From assembly GCF_016860545.1 (NCBI RefSeq), contig NZ_BNEB01000006.1, positions 62,001 through 126,000 of the forward strand: a stretch of DNA of 64,000 nt, in the 5' to 3' direction. The stretch comes from Streptomyces asoensis (GTDB lineage Bacteria > Actinomycetota > Actinomycetes > Streptomycetales > Streptomycetaceae). The notes under the pieces are model-generated. The model was not told the origin of the DNA. It did no database searches and saw only the letters and a program-made list of their open reading frames with translations. Positions 1-9,384 of the stretch are shown in pieces (positions within the stretch are counted from its first letter, which is position 1; every line of letters starts with the position of its first letter). A program made the translations under genes and the position numbers.

Positions 1-57
1 GGGTCGGCGGGTTTCCTCAAGGTCAGCAAGTACACGTTCTGACCTGGGAGTTTGGCC

Positions 58-993
58 ATGTCCCCTGGCAAGCAGGCCTTGGAGAGCGCGTCGGCTGTCC
101 CGATGGCCGCAGGCGCGCGGTTGGAGAAGATGAGGCGGCGCGTGCGCCTTTCACGCCTGGCTCTGTTCACCGCGATCGCGGCCGGCCCCCTCGCTTTGGG
201 CATCGCGCTCGTGTCCGGTCCCCCTACCGTCACTGCAGCCACCTCGCACAAGCCGGCCGCCGTGCGCAGCGCGGTCACCGCGGCCGACCCGGCGGGCTAT
301 GCGCAGATGTTCCTCGAGGCGTGGTTGCGCAGCAGCGCCGACGATGCGAACAGTGCGCAGGCGCGGCTTGCTCGCTTGCTCGCGCCGGACGTCGATCTGC
401 CGGACCCTGGCTCTGGTGCGCAGCCGAAGGCGGCAACGGTGACCGCGGTGCGCAGCGTGCAGCAAGGAGCCGACGGGTGGACGGTGACCGTGGCTGCGCA
501 GTACGCCGACGGACGTCTGCACTACTTCGCCGTTCCCGTGGCTGCCGACGCACGGGGGGCCTCGTTCACCGTGACCGGCGCCCCCGGTGTGGTGGCCGGA
601 CCGGCGCGCGCCGCGGTGAGCAGGTCACCGTTCAAGGTGAGCGTGCCGCTGGACGGTGATCTGTCTTTGGCCCTGGGGGAGTTCTTCGGCGCGTACCTGA
701 CGGGGGCCGGCGGGGTGGACCGCTACCTCGCACCGGGGATGAAGGTGCCGACGCTCTCGCCCGCGCCGTACACCGCGGTCACCGTCCAGCAGGTGTCCGC
801 CGACGACGAGGCCGCGGTCGCTGGAAGGTTGCCGACCGGCGGCGCGGCAGTGCGTGTCCTGGTCCGGCTGGAGGCCCGCGATATTGAGGGCCGTTGGCCG
901 CTGGCGTACCGGCTTGCGCTGAAGGCCCGTTCGGGCCGGTGGGAAGTCGCAGGCCTGGAGGCGGGGGCCGCTCAGGACGGTGGCGTGCGGTGA
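58..993 (+). CDS. TcpC-like conjugal transfer protein
   Basis: This 311-residue protein has a short cytoplasmic N-terminus, one membrane helix (about residues 33-55, rich in A/L/G) and a soluble outer part of roughly 250 residues. That is the layout of TcpC-type proteins (VirB8-like NTF2 folds) of Gram-positive conjugation systems, which anchor the transfer complex in the membrane. The ATG at 58 is preferred because GGGAG at 46-50 sits 7 bases upstream; an in-frame TTG at 52 is too close to it. The stop overlaps the next start (GTGA). It is the first gene of a ten-gene operon of transfer functions. The family call rests on architecture plus operon order, as the sequence itself is divergent. 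Confidence 0.7.
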   Translation: MSPGKQALESASAVPMAAGARLEKMRRRVRLSRLALFTAIAAGPLALGIALVSGPPTVTAATSHKPAAVRSAVTAADPAGYAQMFLEAWLRSSADDANSAQARLARLLAPDVDLPDPGSGAQPKAATVTAVRSVQQGADGWTVTVAAQYADGRLHYFAVPVAADARGASFTVTGAPGVVAGPARAAVSRSPFKVSVPLDGDLSLALGEFFGAYLTGAGGVDRYLAPGMKVPTLSPAPYTAVTVQQVSADDEAAVAGRLPTGGAAVRVLVRLEARDIEGRWPLAYRLALKARSGRWEVAGLEAGAAQDGGVR

Positions 994-1331
994 ACACGGT
1001 GCACAGCCTGGTCCTCGCGGGGCAGCTGGACGACCTGGGCAACTCCTGGATCACCATGTTCAAGGGCTGGGCGGCCAAGGGTCTGCAGGCCGGTCTGCTG
1101 GTCCTCGTCGTCGTCACCATGATCCAGAAGTTCTCGTTGAAGGCGGGCATCGGCGCCCTGCTGCTGATGGTGATCGCGCTGGGGCTGTACAACGCGCGCG
1201 ACAGCCTCGCGGGCATGTTCGAGGACGAGGTGAAGAACCCCTCTCAGGGCGCACCCGCCGTTCCGGGCCCGGTTCGCTCTGAGCTGGCGGCCTCCGCTGG
1301 CTCTTCGCCCCGTACCGGGGGCGGGCTGTGA
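990..1331 (+). CDS. Small TcpD-like membrane protein
   Basis: About 113 residues, beginning at a GTG that overlaps the upstream stop as GTGA. Two hydrophobic segments (about residues 29-42 and 46-62) are followed by a short polar, Pro/Ser-rich tail. Position directly after the TcpC-like gene and before the TcpE-like gene matches TcpD, a small membrane protein of the pCW3-type transfer apparatus. A longer reading frame starting at 894 exists, but it would run through the end of the upstream gene, so the translationally coupled start is chosen. Function is inferred from position and topology only. Confidence 0.6.
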   Translation: MNTVHSLVLAGQLDDLGNSWITMFKGWAAKGLQAGLLVLVVVTMIQKFSLKAGIGALLLMVIALGLYNARDSLAGMFEDEVKNPSQGAPAVPGPVRSELAASAGSSPRTGGGL

Positions 1332-1903
1332 CGGCGCCCACTGGGCGGGTGAGCCGCTTCTATACCGGCGCGCGCCGTCATCCCTGGGTCCTGGGGAAGG
1401 TCGCCGACTGGAAGATCCCGCTGGGCCCGTACACCCCCGCGCAGATCGGGGTCGCCGTCGGCGGCGGCTTCCTTCTCCTCAAGAGCGTCGGCTGGTGGTC
1501 GTGGATGGGGCCGGTCCCGATCGTCGCCTGGCTGCTGACGATCTGGGTGGTGCGCCGGCCGAAGATCGCAGGGCGTGCCCCGGTGCAGGCGGCTGTGGGG
1601 TGGGCGATGCTGGGCTGGCAGCCTCGCGCGGGGCGGATCGGCGGGCGGGCCGCCCGCGATCGCGCTGCCCGCCTGCTGCTCGGCGGTTTCACGATCGAGG
1701 AAGCGCCCTCGCCCGCTGCGGCGGCAGCCTCCCGGGCGGCTGTGCAGGGTGCGCCCCGGGTATCGCGGCCGGCCGCGGCCGCGATCTTCTCGTCCCCCCA
1801 CCGGCGCACCAAGGAGCCGCATGCTCACGCAGCGCCGGTGCGGGCGCTCTCGGGTGTGCAGCAGCTGCTCGCCCTCGCCGGGCAGGGCGGGGGTGTGCGG
1901 TGA
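1328..1903 (+). CDS. TcpE-like conjugal transfer membrane protein
   Basis: The 191-residue product has a hydrophobic hairpin near residues 38-75 (GVAVGGGFLLLKS, then IVAWLLTIWVV) followed by a basic, Ala-rich cytoplasmic tail. This PrgI/TcpE-like arrangement is typical of small inner-membrane parts encoded directly before the VirB4-like ATPase in Gram-positive transfer operons. The GTG start overlaps the previous stop by four bases, and its own stop overlaps the next GTG in the same way. The exact family (TcpE versus PrgI) cannot be settled by eye. Confidence 0.6.
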   Translation: MTAPTGRVSRFYTGARRHPWVLGKVADWKIPLGPYTPAQIGVAVGGGFLLLKSVGWWSWMGPVPIVAWLLTIWVVRRPKIAGRAPVQAAVGWAMLGWQPRAGRIGGRAARDRAARLLLGGFTIEEAPSPAAAAASRAAVQGAPRVSRPAAAAIFSSPHRRTKEPHAHAAPVRALSGVQQLLALAGQGGGVR

Positions 1904-4578
1904 GGGTTGCGATCCGTCACATCGCCGGGAACCTGGTGTGGTCGACGCAGGGCAGCGTGTGGGCCCTCTACCGCCTCCACCCGGGCGCCGACGCGCAGGG
2001 GCAGCACGAGGAGAGCGTCCAGGGCACCTACGTACCGGCTGCCGTCCATGACGAACAGCTCGCCAAGATCACGCATTTGGTGCGGTCACTGTCCGGGACA
2101 CCTCGGTTGTTCGGTCTGTGCGCGCAGGTCGATCCGGGCGAGATCGCCCTGCGCATGATCGAGGGCATCGAAGCGGACCCGGCCTACGATGCGGGCCGGC
2201 ACCCATGGGTGGAGCACGTCGAGGCCGCTCTGGAACTGCTGGACGGCCAGGAAATGCACCGCCGCACGCTGTGGCTGGCCGTGCCGTTGCAGACCGGCAG
2301 CGCCCGCCTGCAGGTATCGGCGTTCCTCGGCGCAGCGTGGGCGGGGCTGTCCGCGGTGCTGGGCCTGCGGCCGGCGCCGGTGGCACGGCATGAAGTGATG
2401 TCCTGCCGGGAGGAGGCCGGCCGGGTGGAGGCCGCGCTCGCCGGCGGCATCACCGTGCGTCCCGCCCGGCCGGCGGAGATCGTGTGGATGGTGCAGCACG
2501 CCCTGCACCGCGGGCTGGCGGAGCCGCTGCTGGCCCAGGCCGAGGCGAGTGAACAGTACGGGGGGCATGTCCGCGGCGGTGTCCTGCGCTCCCCCAGCTA
2601 CGCCGACCTCGGCCAGGTGCGCCTGCAGGAAGGCGGCATCGACGGCGGCTTCGACGACACCGGCCTGCACAGCGCCGGTCGTATCGCGCGGCCGGGGCGC
2701 ACGCCCTGGTGGCGGCTGAACACCGGCTCGCCGCTCGGGCGGCGGTGGCTGCAGGTCGAGACGGACGCCGGGGTGGGCTACCAGGCGCAGCTGGCGCTGG
2801 CCGAGTGCCCGCCCGCCGTCAGCCAGGATGCCGCTGATCTGTTCGCCCAGCTGGAGCTGCTCGACTTCCCCGTCGACTACACGATCGATCTCACCCTCGT
2901 GCCTGCGGAGAAGGCCCGCGAGCAGGTCCGGCGCAAGAAGAACGAACTCATCGACCAGGCAGAGCAGTACGACGCCCGCCCCACCGGCATGCCCGCTTCC
3001 CTGACCGAGGCCGCCCGCGACCTGGGCGAGCTGGATGCCCGCCTGTCGCGCACCAGTGTGGAGGTCGAGGTGCAGTCCGTCACCGCCTTGACGGTGTGGG
3101 GGCCGACCGCGGCTGTCTGCGACGCCCGGGCCCGGGCCCTTGCCGCGCTGCTCGGCGGCGCCGACTACCGGGCCGTGCGCCCGGCCGGCTGGCAGGAAAC
3201 CCTGTTCACCTTGGGCCTGCCCGGCACGGTGCGGCCCGCCATGGTGCGGGAGTTCACCCAGCACCAGGTTTCCGAAGACTGGGCGCTGGGCGGGGCTTTC
3301 ACCACGGCGCAGGTCGGCGACCCGGACGGCATGTTCCTCGGCATTGACCTGGACAGCGGCACCACCCGACCGGTGATGATCAATGTGGCGGATGCGCCCA
3401 AGGTGGATGCGTCGGCGTCGATGGGCATCATCGGGGATCTCGGCGCGGGCAAGAGCGTGCTGCAAAAGCTGATCGCCGAGGCCGTGTGGGCGCGCGGCGG
3501 CAGTGTGATCTGTATCGACCGCACCCCTGTGCGCGAGTGGGCCGCCTTCGCCCGCACCGCCGCGAAGGGCCGCACCCAGATCATCGACGCCGCCCGGGCC
3601 GAGATGTCCATCGACCCGCTGCGCATGTTCGACGGCCCTCAGGCCCGCCACTACGCCCTGTCCTACCTGACCCTGCAGCTCGGGATCGGCCCGATGAGCA
3701 CCAGCGGTGAGGTCCTGCACCACGCCGTGGAACAGGCCGCCGCCGGCCCCCGGCCGTCCATGCACCGCGTGGTCGAGGTCCTCGAGGAGATGGCCGCGCG
3801 CGGGGAGGGCAAGCGGCAGGACACCGCTGCCACGCTCGCCGCTCTGGTGCGGGTCGTGGCAACCCATCATCTGGCCCGGATGGTCTTCGACCCGCATCTG
3901 CCGCCCGTACGGCTGGACGCCTCCGCCGGCACCGACATGATCGTGATCACCACGGCCGGGCTGAGGCTGCCGCCGAAGGCAGCGTTCGACAAGGCGGAGG
4001 TCTTGCACCAGCAGCCGCTGGAGGCGCTGATCGGCCGCGCGGTGCTCTATCTGATCGCCGCACTCGCCCGGCAGAGCGCGTTCGAGGACCCGGCGCGGTT
4101 CACCGCCGTGGTCCTGGACGAGCTGTACTGGCTGACCTCATCCGCCGAGGGCACCGCACTGGTCCACGAGATCCTCCACGACGGCCGCAAACACGGCGCG
4201 GGACTCCTGGCGGGCTCGCACGACGCCGAGGAACTGGGCCCCGACCGCGGCCTGATGGCCTACCGCGCCCTCGCGCGCACCACGGATCGTGAACGCGCCT
4301 GCCGCGGACTGGAGTTCGTCGGACTCGACCCGGGCGACCCGCATCTGCTGCGGCTGGTGACCACCGGCCTGTCCCCGGTCGGTCACCCGGGCCGCGAGGG
4401 CGAATTCCTGCTGACCTGCCCGCGGCAGAACACCGGCCGTATCAAGGTCGCCATCCCCCGCATCGCACGCATCACCACCTCCATCACCACCACGCCGGGA
4501 CGCCGCACGAACGCGGCCCCGCCGCCCGGACCCGCCGTCGGCGAGGCCGCGGATGCCCCCGCGAAGGAGCACGCCTGA
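1900..4578 (+). CDS. VirB4/TcpF-like conjugation ATPase
   Basis: An 892-residue P-loop ATPase, expected to power assembly or substrate transport in a type IV-like secretion system at the membrane. The Walker A motif GDLGAGKS is at residues 512-519, and a Walker B motif (AVVLDE, with the acidic pair at about 740) lies 225 residues later, in the C-terminal half as in VirB4/TraC proteins. The N-terminal 450 residues form the membrane-proximal domain expected of the family. The GTG start at 1900 overlaps the upstream stop; a longer open frame from 1495 is only a shadow of the upstream gene. Together with the ATPase at 9360 it gives the operon the usual VirB4 plus coupling-protein pair. Confidence 0.85.
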   Translation: MRVAIRHIAGNLVWSTQGSVWALYRLHPGADAQGQHEESVQGTYVPAAVHDEQLAKITHLVRSLSGTPRLFGLCAQVDPGEIALRMIEGIEADPAYDAGRHPWVEHVEAALELLDGQEMHRRTLWLAVPLQTGSARLQVSAFLGAAWAGLSAVLGLRPAPVARHEVMSCREEAGRVEAALAGGITVRPARPAEIVWMVQHALHRGLAEPLLAQAEASEQYGGHVRGGVLRSPSYADLGQVRLQEGGIDGGFDDTGLHSAGRIARPGRTPWWRLNTGSPLGRRWLQVETDAGVGYQAQLALAECPPAVSQDAADLFAQLELLDFPVDYTIDLTLVPAEKAREQVRRKKNELIDQAEQYDARPTGMPASLTEAARDLGELDARLSRTSVEVEVQSVTALTVWGPTAAVCDARARALAALLGGADYRAVRPAGWQETLFTLGLPGTVRPAMVREFTQHQVSEDWALGGAFTTAQVGDPDGMFLGIDLDSGTTRPVMINVADAPKVDASASMGIIGDLGAGKSVLQKLIAEAVWARGGSVICIDRTPVREWAAFARTAAKGRTQIIDAARAEMSIDPLRMFDGPQARHYALSYLTLQLGIGPMSTSGEVLHHAVEQAAAGPRPSMHRVVEVLEEMAARGEGKRQDTAATLAALVRVVATHHLARMVFDPHLPPVRLDASAGTDMIVITTAGLRLPPKAAFDKAEVLHQQPLEALIGRAVLYLIAALARQSAFEDPARFTAVVLDELYWLTSSAEGTALVHEILHDGRKHGAGLLAGSHDAEELGPDRGLMAYRALARTTDRERACRGLEFVGLDPGDPHLLRLVTTGLSPVGHPGREGEFLLTCPRQNTGRIKVAIPRIARITTSITTTPGRRTNAAPPPGPAVGEAADAPAKEHA

Positions 4579-4928
4579 TGACCTGGTCTTCGCAGGAGCG
4601 CTCCCGGCGCATCGCCGCGGCCGCGAGCGCCCTCATCGTGATCACCATCGTGGCGCTGGTCATCCTCGCCCTCGAGGCAGGCCTGCCGCACGCCTGGTGG
4701 CCGCACACCGGTCAGGCCTTCACCACCGGCGCCCGCCCCGCAGGCGATGAGCGGTGCGCCCGGATCGTGGGCCCGGCCAAGGCCTACTGCGAGCGCGGCG
4801 CCACACACACCACCGCCAGCCGCCCCGACGTGGCCGGCGCCGCCTGGAAGGTGGCATCCGGCGCAGCCGGCGGCGCGGCCCTGCTGGTGTGGCGGCTGCG
4901 GTGCACCACAGGGCAAAGGCGGCCCTGA
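4578..4928 (+). CDS. Small membrane protein with paired-Cys GPAK motif
   Basis: A 116-residue protein whose ATG shares one base with the upstream TGA. Two hydrophobic segments (about residues 13-33 and 91-105) flank a short outer loop that contains two cysteines ten residues apart (C60 and C71) around GPAKAYCERG. Nearly the same segment (GPAKKYCQRG, again with C-x10-C) occurs in the large channel protein encoded next, so the two proteins may share a small disulfide-bonded module. No known family was recognised. A role in the transfer channel is inferred from the operon and the shared motif. Confidence 0.6.
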   Translation: MTWSSQERSRRIAAAASALIVITIVALVILALEAGLPHAWWPHTGQAFTTGARPAGDERCARIVGPAKAYCERGATHTTASRPDVAGAAWKVASGAAGGAALLVWRLRCTTGQRRP

Positions 4929-4929
4929 C

Positions 4930-7608
4930 GTGGCGCGCCCGGACCGTGCAAGGCTGCGCTCGGCCGGCTTCGTCGTGCTGCTCACCGGCCTGTTCGTGCT
5001 GGTGAACAGCCAGGTCGTGTACGCGGCCGGCAGCAGTGAGAGCGCAGACCTGCTGGCTCCGCTGAACATCTACTCCTCCGAGGGCGTCCCCATCGACGGG
5101 TACGACCTGAACGCCCAGGGCGGCTCCATCGTCGCTTTCAAGACGCAGGCCCTCGCCTTCGCCCTGTCGGGGCTGTTCACCCTGATCCGGCTGCTGGTCG
5201 GGCTGGCGGGGTGGGCGATCGAGGTCGCCTTCCGCTTCCCGCTGCTGAAGATCCTCACCCGCCCGGCGCAAAAGGCCGCCGACACCTACGACCACGTGGT
5301 CGTCGACGCCCTGGGGCTGAAAGGCCTGCTGCTGGCATGGGCGTTCGTCTTCGCCGGGTTCATGATCGTGCGCGGGCGGGTCGGGCGCGGGCTGGGCGAA
5401 ATCTTCCTCACCCTGCTCATCGGGGCGCTCGCCGCCTCGGCTCTCATCCGCCCCGACACCCTGCTCTCCCAGGACGGACCGCTGGGACAGGCCCAGCAGG
5501 TGGCCGCCGAGGTCGCCCAGCAGAGCGTCGGCTCCTACGACTGGGGCGGCAAGCTCGCCAGCAGCGACCCCTGCGCCGGCATGGCCGCAAAACCCGAAAC
5601 CACCTGCGAGGAACGTCAGGGCCAAGGGCCCCTGTCGTCAGCTGAAGTGGCCCGCCCGATCCAGGACTCCATCACCAACGCCCTGATCGTCAAGCCGTAC
5701 ATGCTCCTTCAGTACGGGCGCATCCTCGACCCGGCCAGACCTGCCGAGCGCAAGGCCTACGCCGTCCACCTGAAATGGATCACCGGCGGCTACACGGTGG
5801 GCAACGCCAAGGTCACCGACGAGGGAAAGCAGACGTGCCGCAAGATTCACGGCCCGGCCAAGAAGTACTGCCAGCGGGGCTACACCGAGGGCGTCACGAA
5901 CGCCGACGGCAGCGGCCAGGGCATCCCCTCGATGACTCCCGGCAGTGAGCTGCTGGATGCCCCGGCTGCGCTCGTCACCGATGACGACCGTGCTTTCGAC
6001 GCCTTTTTGACGGACATGAAACGGGCCGGCGACGTCGGCGCGTCCTGCGCCGCCTATGCGCAAAAACCGACCTGGTGGCGGGTCGGCGGCGCTGGGCTGC
6101 TGCTCATTGCCGCCCTGTTCATCTGCGGCATGCTGCTGTCCTCGGCGATCGTGCTGCTGGGCGCGCAGGGCATCTGCGCCGCCGCGGCAGCCGTCGGCGG
6201 TGTCACCTTCATCGCCGGCATGCTGCCCGGTCCCGCACGCCAGTCGGTGTGGAAGTGGCTGTCGATCTGGGGCATCTGCGGCCTGACCGTGGTCGGGATC
6301 TGCGCGTTCGTGCCGTTCTTCGGCATCGCCGTGGACGCCACCCTCACCGACGGCCCCGACCTGATGGTCGAGCGGATCCTGCTGATCGACGTCCTGGCCA
6401 TCGCGGGCGCGGCCGGACACCGCCGGCTCCTGAGCGGCATCGTCTCCTTCGGCCACCGCATGGCCCTGCGGATGCGCTACGCCAAGGTCGGCGGCACCCA
6501 CCTGCCCGGCGACACCTCCGAGCTCGGCGCCGCGCTCGCCATGAACTCGCCTGCCGCGCTCGGCGGATACGGCGGGGGCTTGCGCGCCTTCACCGCAGGC
6601 GGGGGCGGCCGGTTCGGGCTGCTGGGCACCCGCCAGCGGCTGATGGGTGCGCTGACATCGCTGGCCGACGGAGCAGGCATGGCGGTGGACACCGGCCGCA
6701 TCCTCGCCGATGCACGCGCCGAAGCCGGGCGCGGGCTCGCGCCCGTCACCGCCGCGGCCGCCGTCGGCGCGATGGGGGCGCGGCTCGCAGGCAAGGGCGG
6801 CCACTGGCTGCTGATCGGCCGCAGACCGGACGAGGAGCGGCTGGCCAAGTGGCGCAAGCCCACAGCCGACGACGGCGGCAGCGGAGGCGGGGGCGGCCCT
6901 TCCGGCGGCCCCGGCAGGGGACCCCACCGTCCCGGCGGTCCGCCCGACCGCTACCGCAACGAGGACGGCCAGATCATCGACCGCCGTACGGGGCAGGTGC
7001 TGCACGACGACCATGGCGACCGCACCCTGCTGTCGACGCGCGCCCACAACCGTCTGGTGCGCTTGCGCGGATACCGCATTCTCCGCCGGGGCGGCCGCGC
7101 CGCGTACGGGGTGAGCGTCGGGCTCCCGGCCACGGTGCGCGGGGCCCGCGTCGGCGGATCGCAGTATGCGCACGATGCCCGCCAGCAGGTGCGGGTGTGG
7201 GCCAACAGTGTCCGCGAGGACGGCCGGGCCTGGGCCGACGTGGGCCGTCAGGCCGCCTCCCGCCCGGTGCGAAGCCGCCGGTCAGCACCGACAGCTCCGT
7301 CGTCCCCGCTTTCGGGCCCGGCGCAGCCCACCCCACGGCCGCGCAGCAGCACCCCCACCAGCGCCCCGCCCGCCGGTCGGCCGGCCTCCGCAGGCCGGTT
7401 CACCGAAGGCAGCGGCCCCCCTCCCGAAGACCCTGCATCCCGCAGGCCGGGCCCGGCCCTTCCCGGTGGAGGCAGCGCCCGCGACAGCACACGCGACGAG
7501 GCCCGCCGGCGGATGCAGGACCTGCTGCGCCGCACCGCGCCGCACGCCGAACAGCTGCGCCGCGATCAAAGCCGGCCGCAGCCGCCCCAGGACGGTGATC
7601 CCCGGTGA
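4930..7608 (+). CDS. Large polytopic transfer-channel protein (TcpH/VirB6-like)
   Basis: This 892-residue membrane protein starts at GTG 4930, one base after the preceding stop. It has an N-terminal signal or anchor, hydrophobic segments near residues 75-100 and 135-170, an outer domain of about 200 residues with several cysteines (including C303 and C314 around GPAKKYCQRG), a second cluster of membrane segments (about 380-500), and a long cytoplasmic tail rich in Gly, Pro and Arg. That is the profile of VirB6/TcpH-like channel components, here with an unusually long disordered C-terminus. The stop overlaps the start of the cell-wall hydrolase gene (GTGA). Confidence 0.7.
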   Translation: MARPDRARLRSAGFVVLLTGLFVLVNSQVVYAAGSSESADLLAPLNIYSSEGVPIDGYDLNAQGGSIVAFKTQALAFALSGLFTLIRLLVGLAGWAIEVAFRFPLLKILTRPAQKAADTYDHVVVDALGLKGLLLAWAFVFAGFMIVRGRVGRGLGEIFLTLLIGALAASALIRPDTLLSQDGPLGQAQQVAAEVAQQSVGSYDWGGKLASSDPCAGMAAKPETTCEERQGQGPLSSAEVARPIQDSITNALIVKPYMLLQYGRILDPARPAERKAYAVHLKWITGGYTVGNAKVTDEGKQTCRKIHGPAKKYCQRGYTEGVTNADGSGQGIPSMTPGSELLDAPAALVTDDDRAFDAFLTDMKRAGDVGASCAAYAQKPTWWRVGGAGLLLIAALFICGMLLSSAIVLLGAQGICAAAAAVGGVTFIAGMLPGPARQSVWKWLSIWGICGLTVVGICAFVPFFGIAVDATLTDGPDLMVERILLIDVLAIAGAAGHRRLLSGIVSFGHRMALRMRYAKVGGTHLPGDTSELGAALAMNSPAALGGYGGGLRAFTAGGGGRFGLLGTRQRLMGALTSLADGAGMAVDTGRILADARAEAGRGLAPVTAAAAVGAMGARLAGKGGHWLLIGRRPDEERLAKWRKPTADDGGSGGGGGPSGGPGRGPHRPGGPPDRYRNEDGQIIDRRTGQVLHDDHGDRTLLSTRAHNRLVRLRGYRILRRGGRAAYGVSVGLPATVRGARVGGSQYAHDARQQVRVWANSVREDGRAWADVGRQAASRPVRSRRSAPTAPSSPLSGPAQPTPRPRSSTPTSAPPAGRPASAGRFTEGSGPPPEDPASRRPGPALPGGGSARDSTRDEARRRMQDLLRRTAPHAEQLRRDQSRPQPPQDGDPR

Positions 7609-8753
7609 AGCGGGCCTCTCGTCTGGCGCGGTGGGCAGGCGTGATCATGCTGCTGCTGTTCGGCGCCGTGTGCTGCGCGGCTCCCCTCTCCCAGGCGCTC
7701 AGCGCCTACGCCGCGATGGAGGCCGGCCTGCGAGACAGCGGCGCGATCACCGGCGGTGGCACGACGGCCGGCATCCCGGCGCGGATGCTGGCCGCCTACA
7801 AGAAGGCCGCCACGCAGGCCGGCCGGCACGTGCCGGCGTGCAAGGGCATGCGCTGGCCGATCCTGGCCGGAATCGCCAAGGTCGAGTCCAACCACGCCAT
7901 CGGCCGGAGCATCGCCGCCAACGGAGACATCCGCCCGAAGATCTACGGAGTGCTCCTCAACGGCTCTGGGGCCGGCGGCAACACCACGGCCCTCCCTGAC
8001 ACCGACGGCGGCACCTGGGACGGCACCGCCACCGGGGAGCGCGCGGTGGGGCCCTTTCAGTTCCTGCCCTCCACCTGGCAGGACATCGGCAAGGACGCCA
8101 ACGGGGACACCAGCGCCGATCCGCACAACGCCGACGACGCCGCGCTCGGTGCCGCCGTCTACCTGTGCGGCAACGGCCGTGACCTGACCAAGCGCCCCCA
8201 GCTGAGGGCCGCGATCTTGCAGTACAACCACTCCACCGCATACCTGGAGGACGTGCTGGGCTTCATCGACCAGTACACGGCCGCCCCCAACGGCCCCCGC
8301 CTGAACAACACTTCCGCAAAGGTCCGCACCGTCATCGAGACCGCCCTCGCCCAGCGGGGCGTGCCCTACTCGTGGGGCGGCGGCAACGCCCAGGGCGCGT
8401 CCTACGGCCTGTGCTGCTCACCCGGCGGCAAGAGCGGCACCGCCATCAAGGGCTTCGACTGCTCGGGGCTGACCCTGTATGCCTACGCCCAGGCCGGCGT
8501 CCGGCTTGCGCGCACCGCGGCCGCCCAGGCCGAAGCAGGCAGGCGGATCCCCGCCCGGCTCGGCGTCGGCGCGCTCGCGCCCGGTGACCTTGTCTTCTTC
8601 GCTGACGCCCCCGGCCGCGACGCGACGATCTATCACGTTGGGATCTACCTCGGCGGCGGCCAGATGATCAACGCCCCCAGGCCGGGCGCCGTGGTCCGCC
8701 TGGACGCGGTCAGCGCCATGCCGGGATACGCGGGAGGGGCCCGGCTGCTATGA
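7605..8753 (+). CDS. Bifunctional lytic transglycosylase / NlpC-P60 peptidase
   Basis: A 382-residue wall hydrolase that should open peptidoglycan locally for the transfer apparatus (TcpG/Orf14-like). After an N-terminal membrane anchor (about residues 10-30) there is an SLT-like domain, with AKVESNH carrying the expected catalytic Glu and GPFQFLPSTW after it. It is followed by a C-terminal NlpC/P60 domain with the FDCSG nucleophile motif and the HVGIYLG histidine motif. The GTG start overlaps the upstream stop and its own stop overlaps the next ATG. The domain order is the one known from Gram-positive conjugation hydrolases. Confidence 0.9.
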   Translation: MKRASRLARWAGVIMLLLFGAVCCAAPLSQALSAYAAMEAGLRDSGAITGGGTTAGIPARMLAAYKKAATQAGRHVPACKGMRWPILAGIAKVESNHAIGRSIAANGDIRPKIYGVLLNGSGAGGNTTALPDTDGGTWDGTATGERAVGPFQFLPSTWQDIGKDANGDTSADPHNADDAALGAAVYLCGNGRDLTKRPQLRAAILQYNHSTAYLEDVLGFIDQYTAAPNGPRLNNTSAKVRTVIETALAQRGVPYSWGGGNAQGASYGLCCSPGGKSGTAIKGFDCSGLTLYAYAQAGVRLARTAAAQAEAGRRIPARLGVGALAPGDLVFFADAPGRDATIYHVGIYLGGGQMINAPRPGAVVRLDAVSAMPGYAGGARLL

Positions 8754-9384
8754 CCACACCCTCGGCGCGCTCGCCGCGCCTGCTGCTGCTCGCCACCGCG
8801 GCCCTGGCCGTGGCAGGAACGGCCCTGCTGACGGTTCCTGATAGGCCGAGTACACCCGCCATCTCGGCTCCACCGCGCTCTGCCGTGCCCACGGCGCCGT
8901 TCTCCGGCGGGCGCCCGCCGGAGAACGTTGCCACCTCCTCTGCCACGGTCTCCCCCGCACCGGCGCAGGCGGCCGGTGTGCCCGCGCCGGCGCCGCCCGG
9001 CGAGGGTGTGGCCGGTGATGCAGCCATCCAGACGTCACTGCAGGAGGCCTGGCCCGCCGACCTTCCTGACGGCGACGAGCGCAGCCTCCTTCGGGCGGGG
9101 CGGGACCTGCTGCGGGCCGACGCCACCGGCGTCGGCCGCGCCCGGTGGCCCGCGCTCTTCGGCGGCCCGCACCAGAGCACCGCGCCGGCGTTCGCCACCG
9201 CCGGTTTCCGGATCCAGGCTGCCATCGCCCGCAGCGACAACAGCCCCGACAGGGCCGTGGTGCATCTGGTGTGGGCGGGCACGGACCGCGCCGGCACCTT
9301 CACGACCGCCGCCTCACCGACTGGTACTTCACCCGCACATCGGCGAAAGGAGCATCCACGTGGACTGTGCTGCCTCCTGCCTGA
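8750..9384 (+). pseudogene. Membrane-anchored transfer-operon protein with a one-base frameshift
   Basis: The frame from ATG 8750 encodes an N-terminal membrane segment (about residues 10-28), a Pro/Ala-rich linker and a soluble domain. Near 9305-9312 the sensible reading shifts by one base. In the original frame the protein would run into the antisense-like shadow of the next gene, whereas a single added base (ACGGAC for ACGAC) continues it as TFTDRRLTDWYFTRTSAKG and ends at TGA 9382-9384. The 635-base span is one short of a multiple of three, as a single-base deletion predicts. The repaired product would have about 211 residues. Whether this is a true mutation, a sequencing error or recoding cannot be told here. 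No family was recognised. Confidence 0.65.

Noticed and set aside
2086..4008. A 640-codon open frame on the minus strand
   Set aside because: It is antisense to the VirB4-like ATPase; Gly/Arg/His-rich composition and no motif. Long antisense frames are expected at this GC content.
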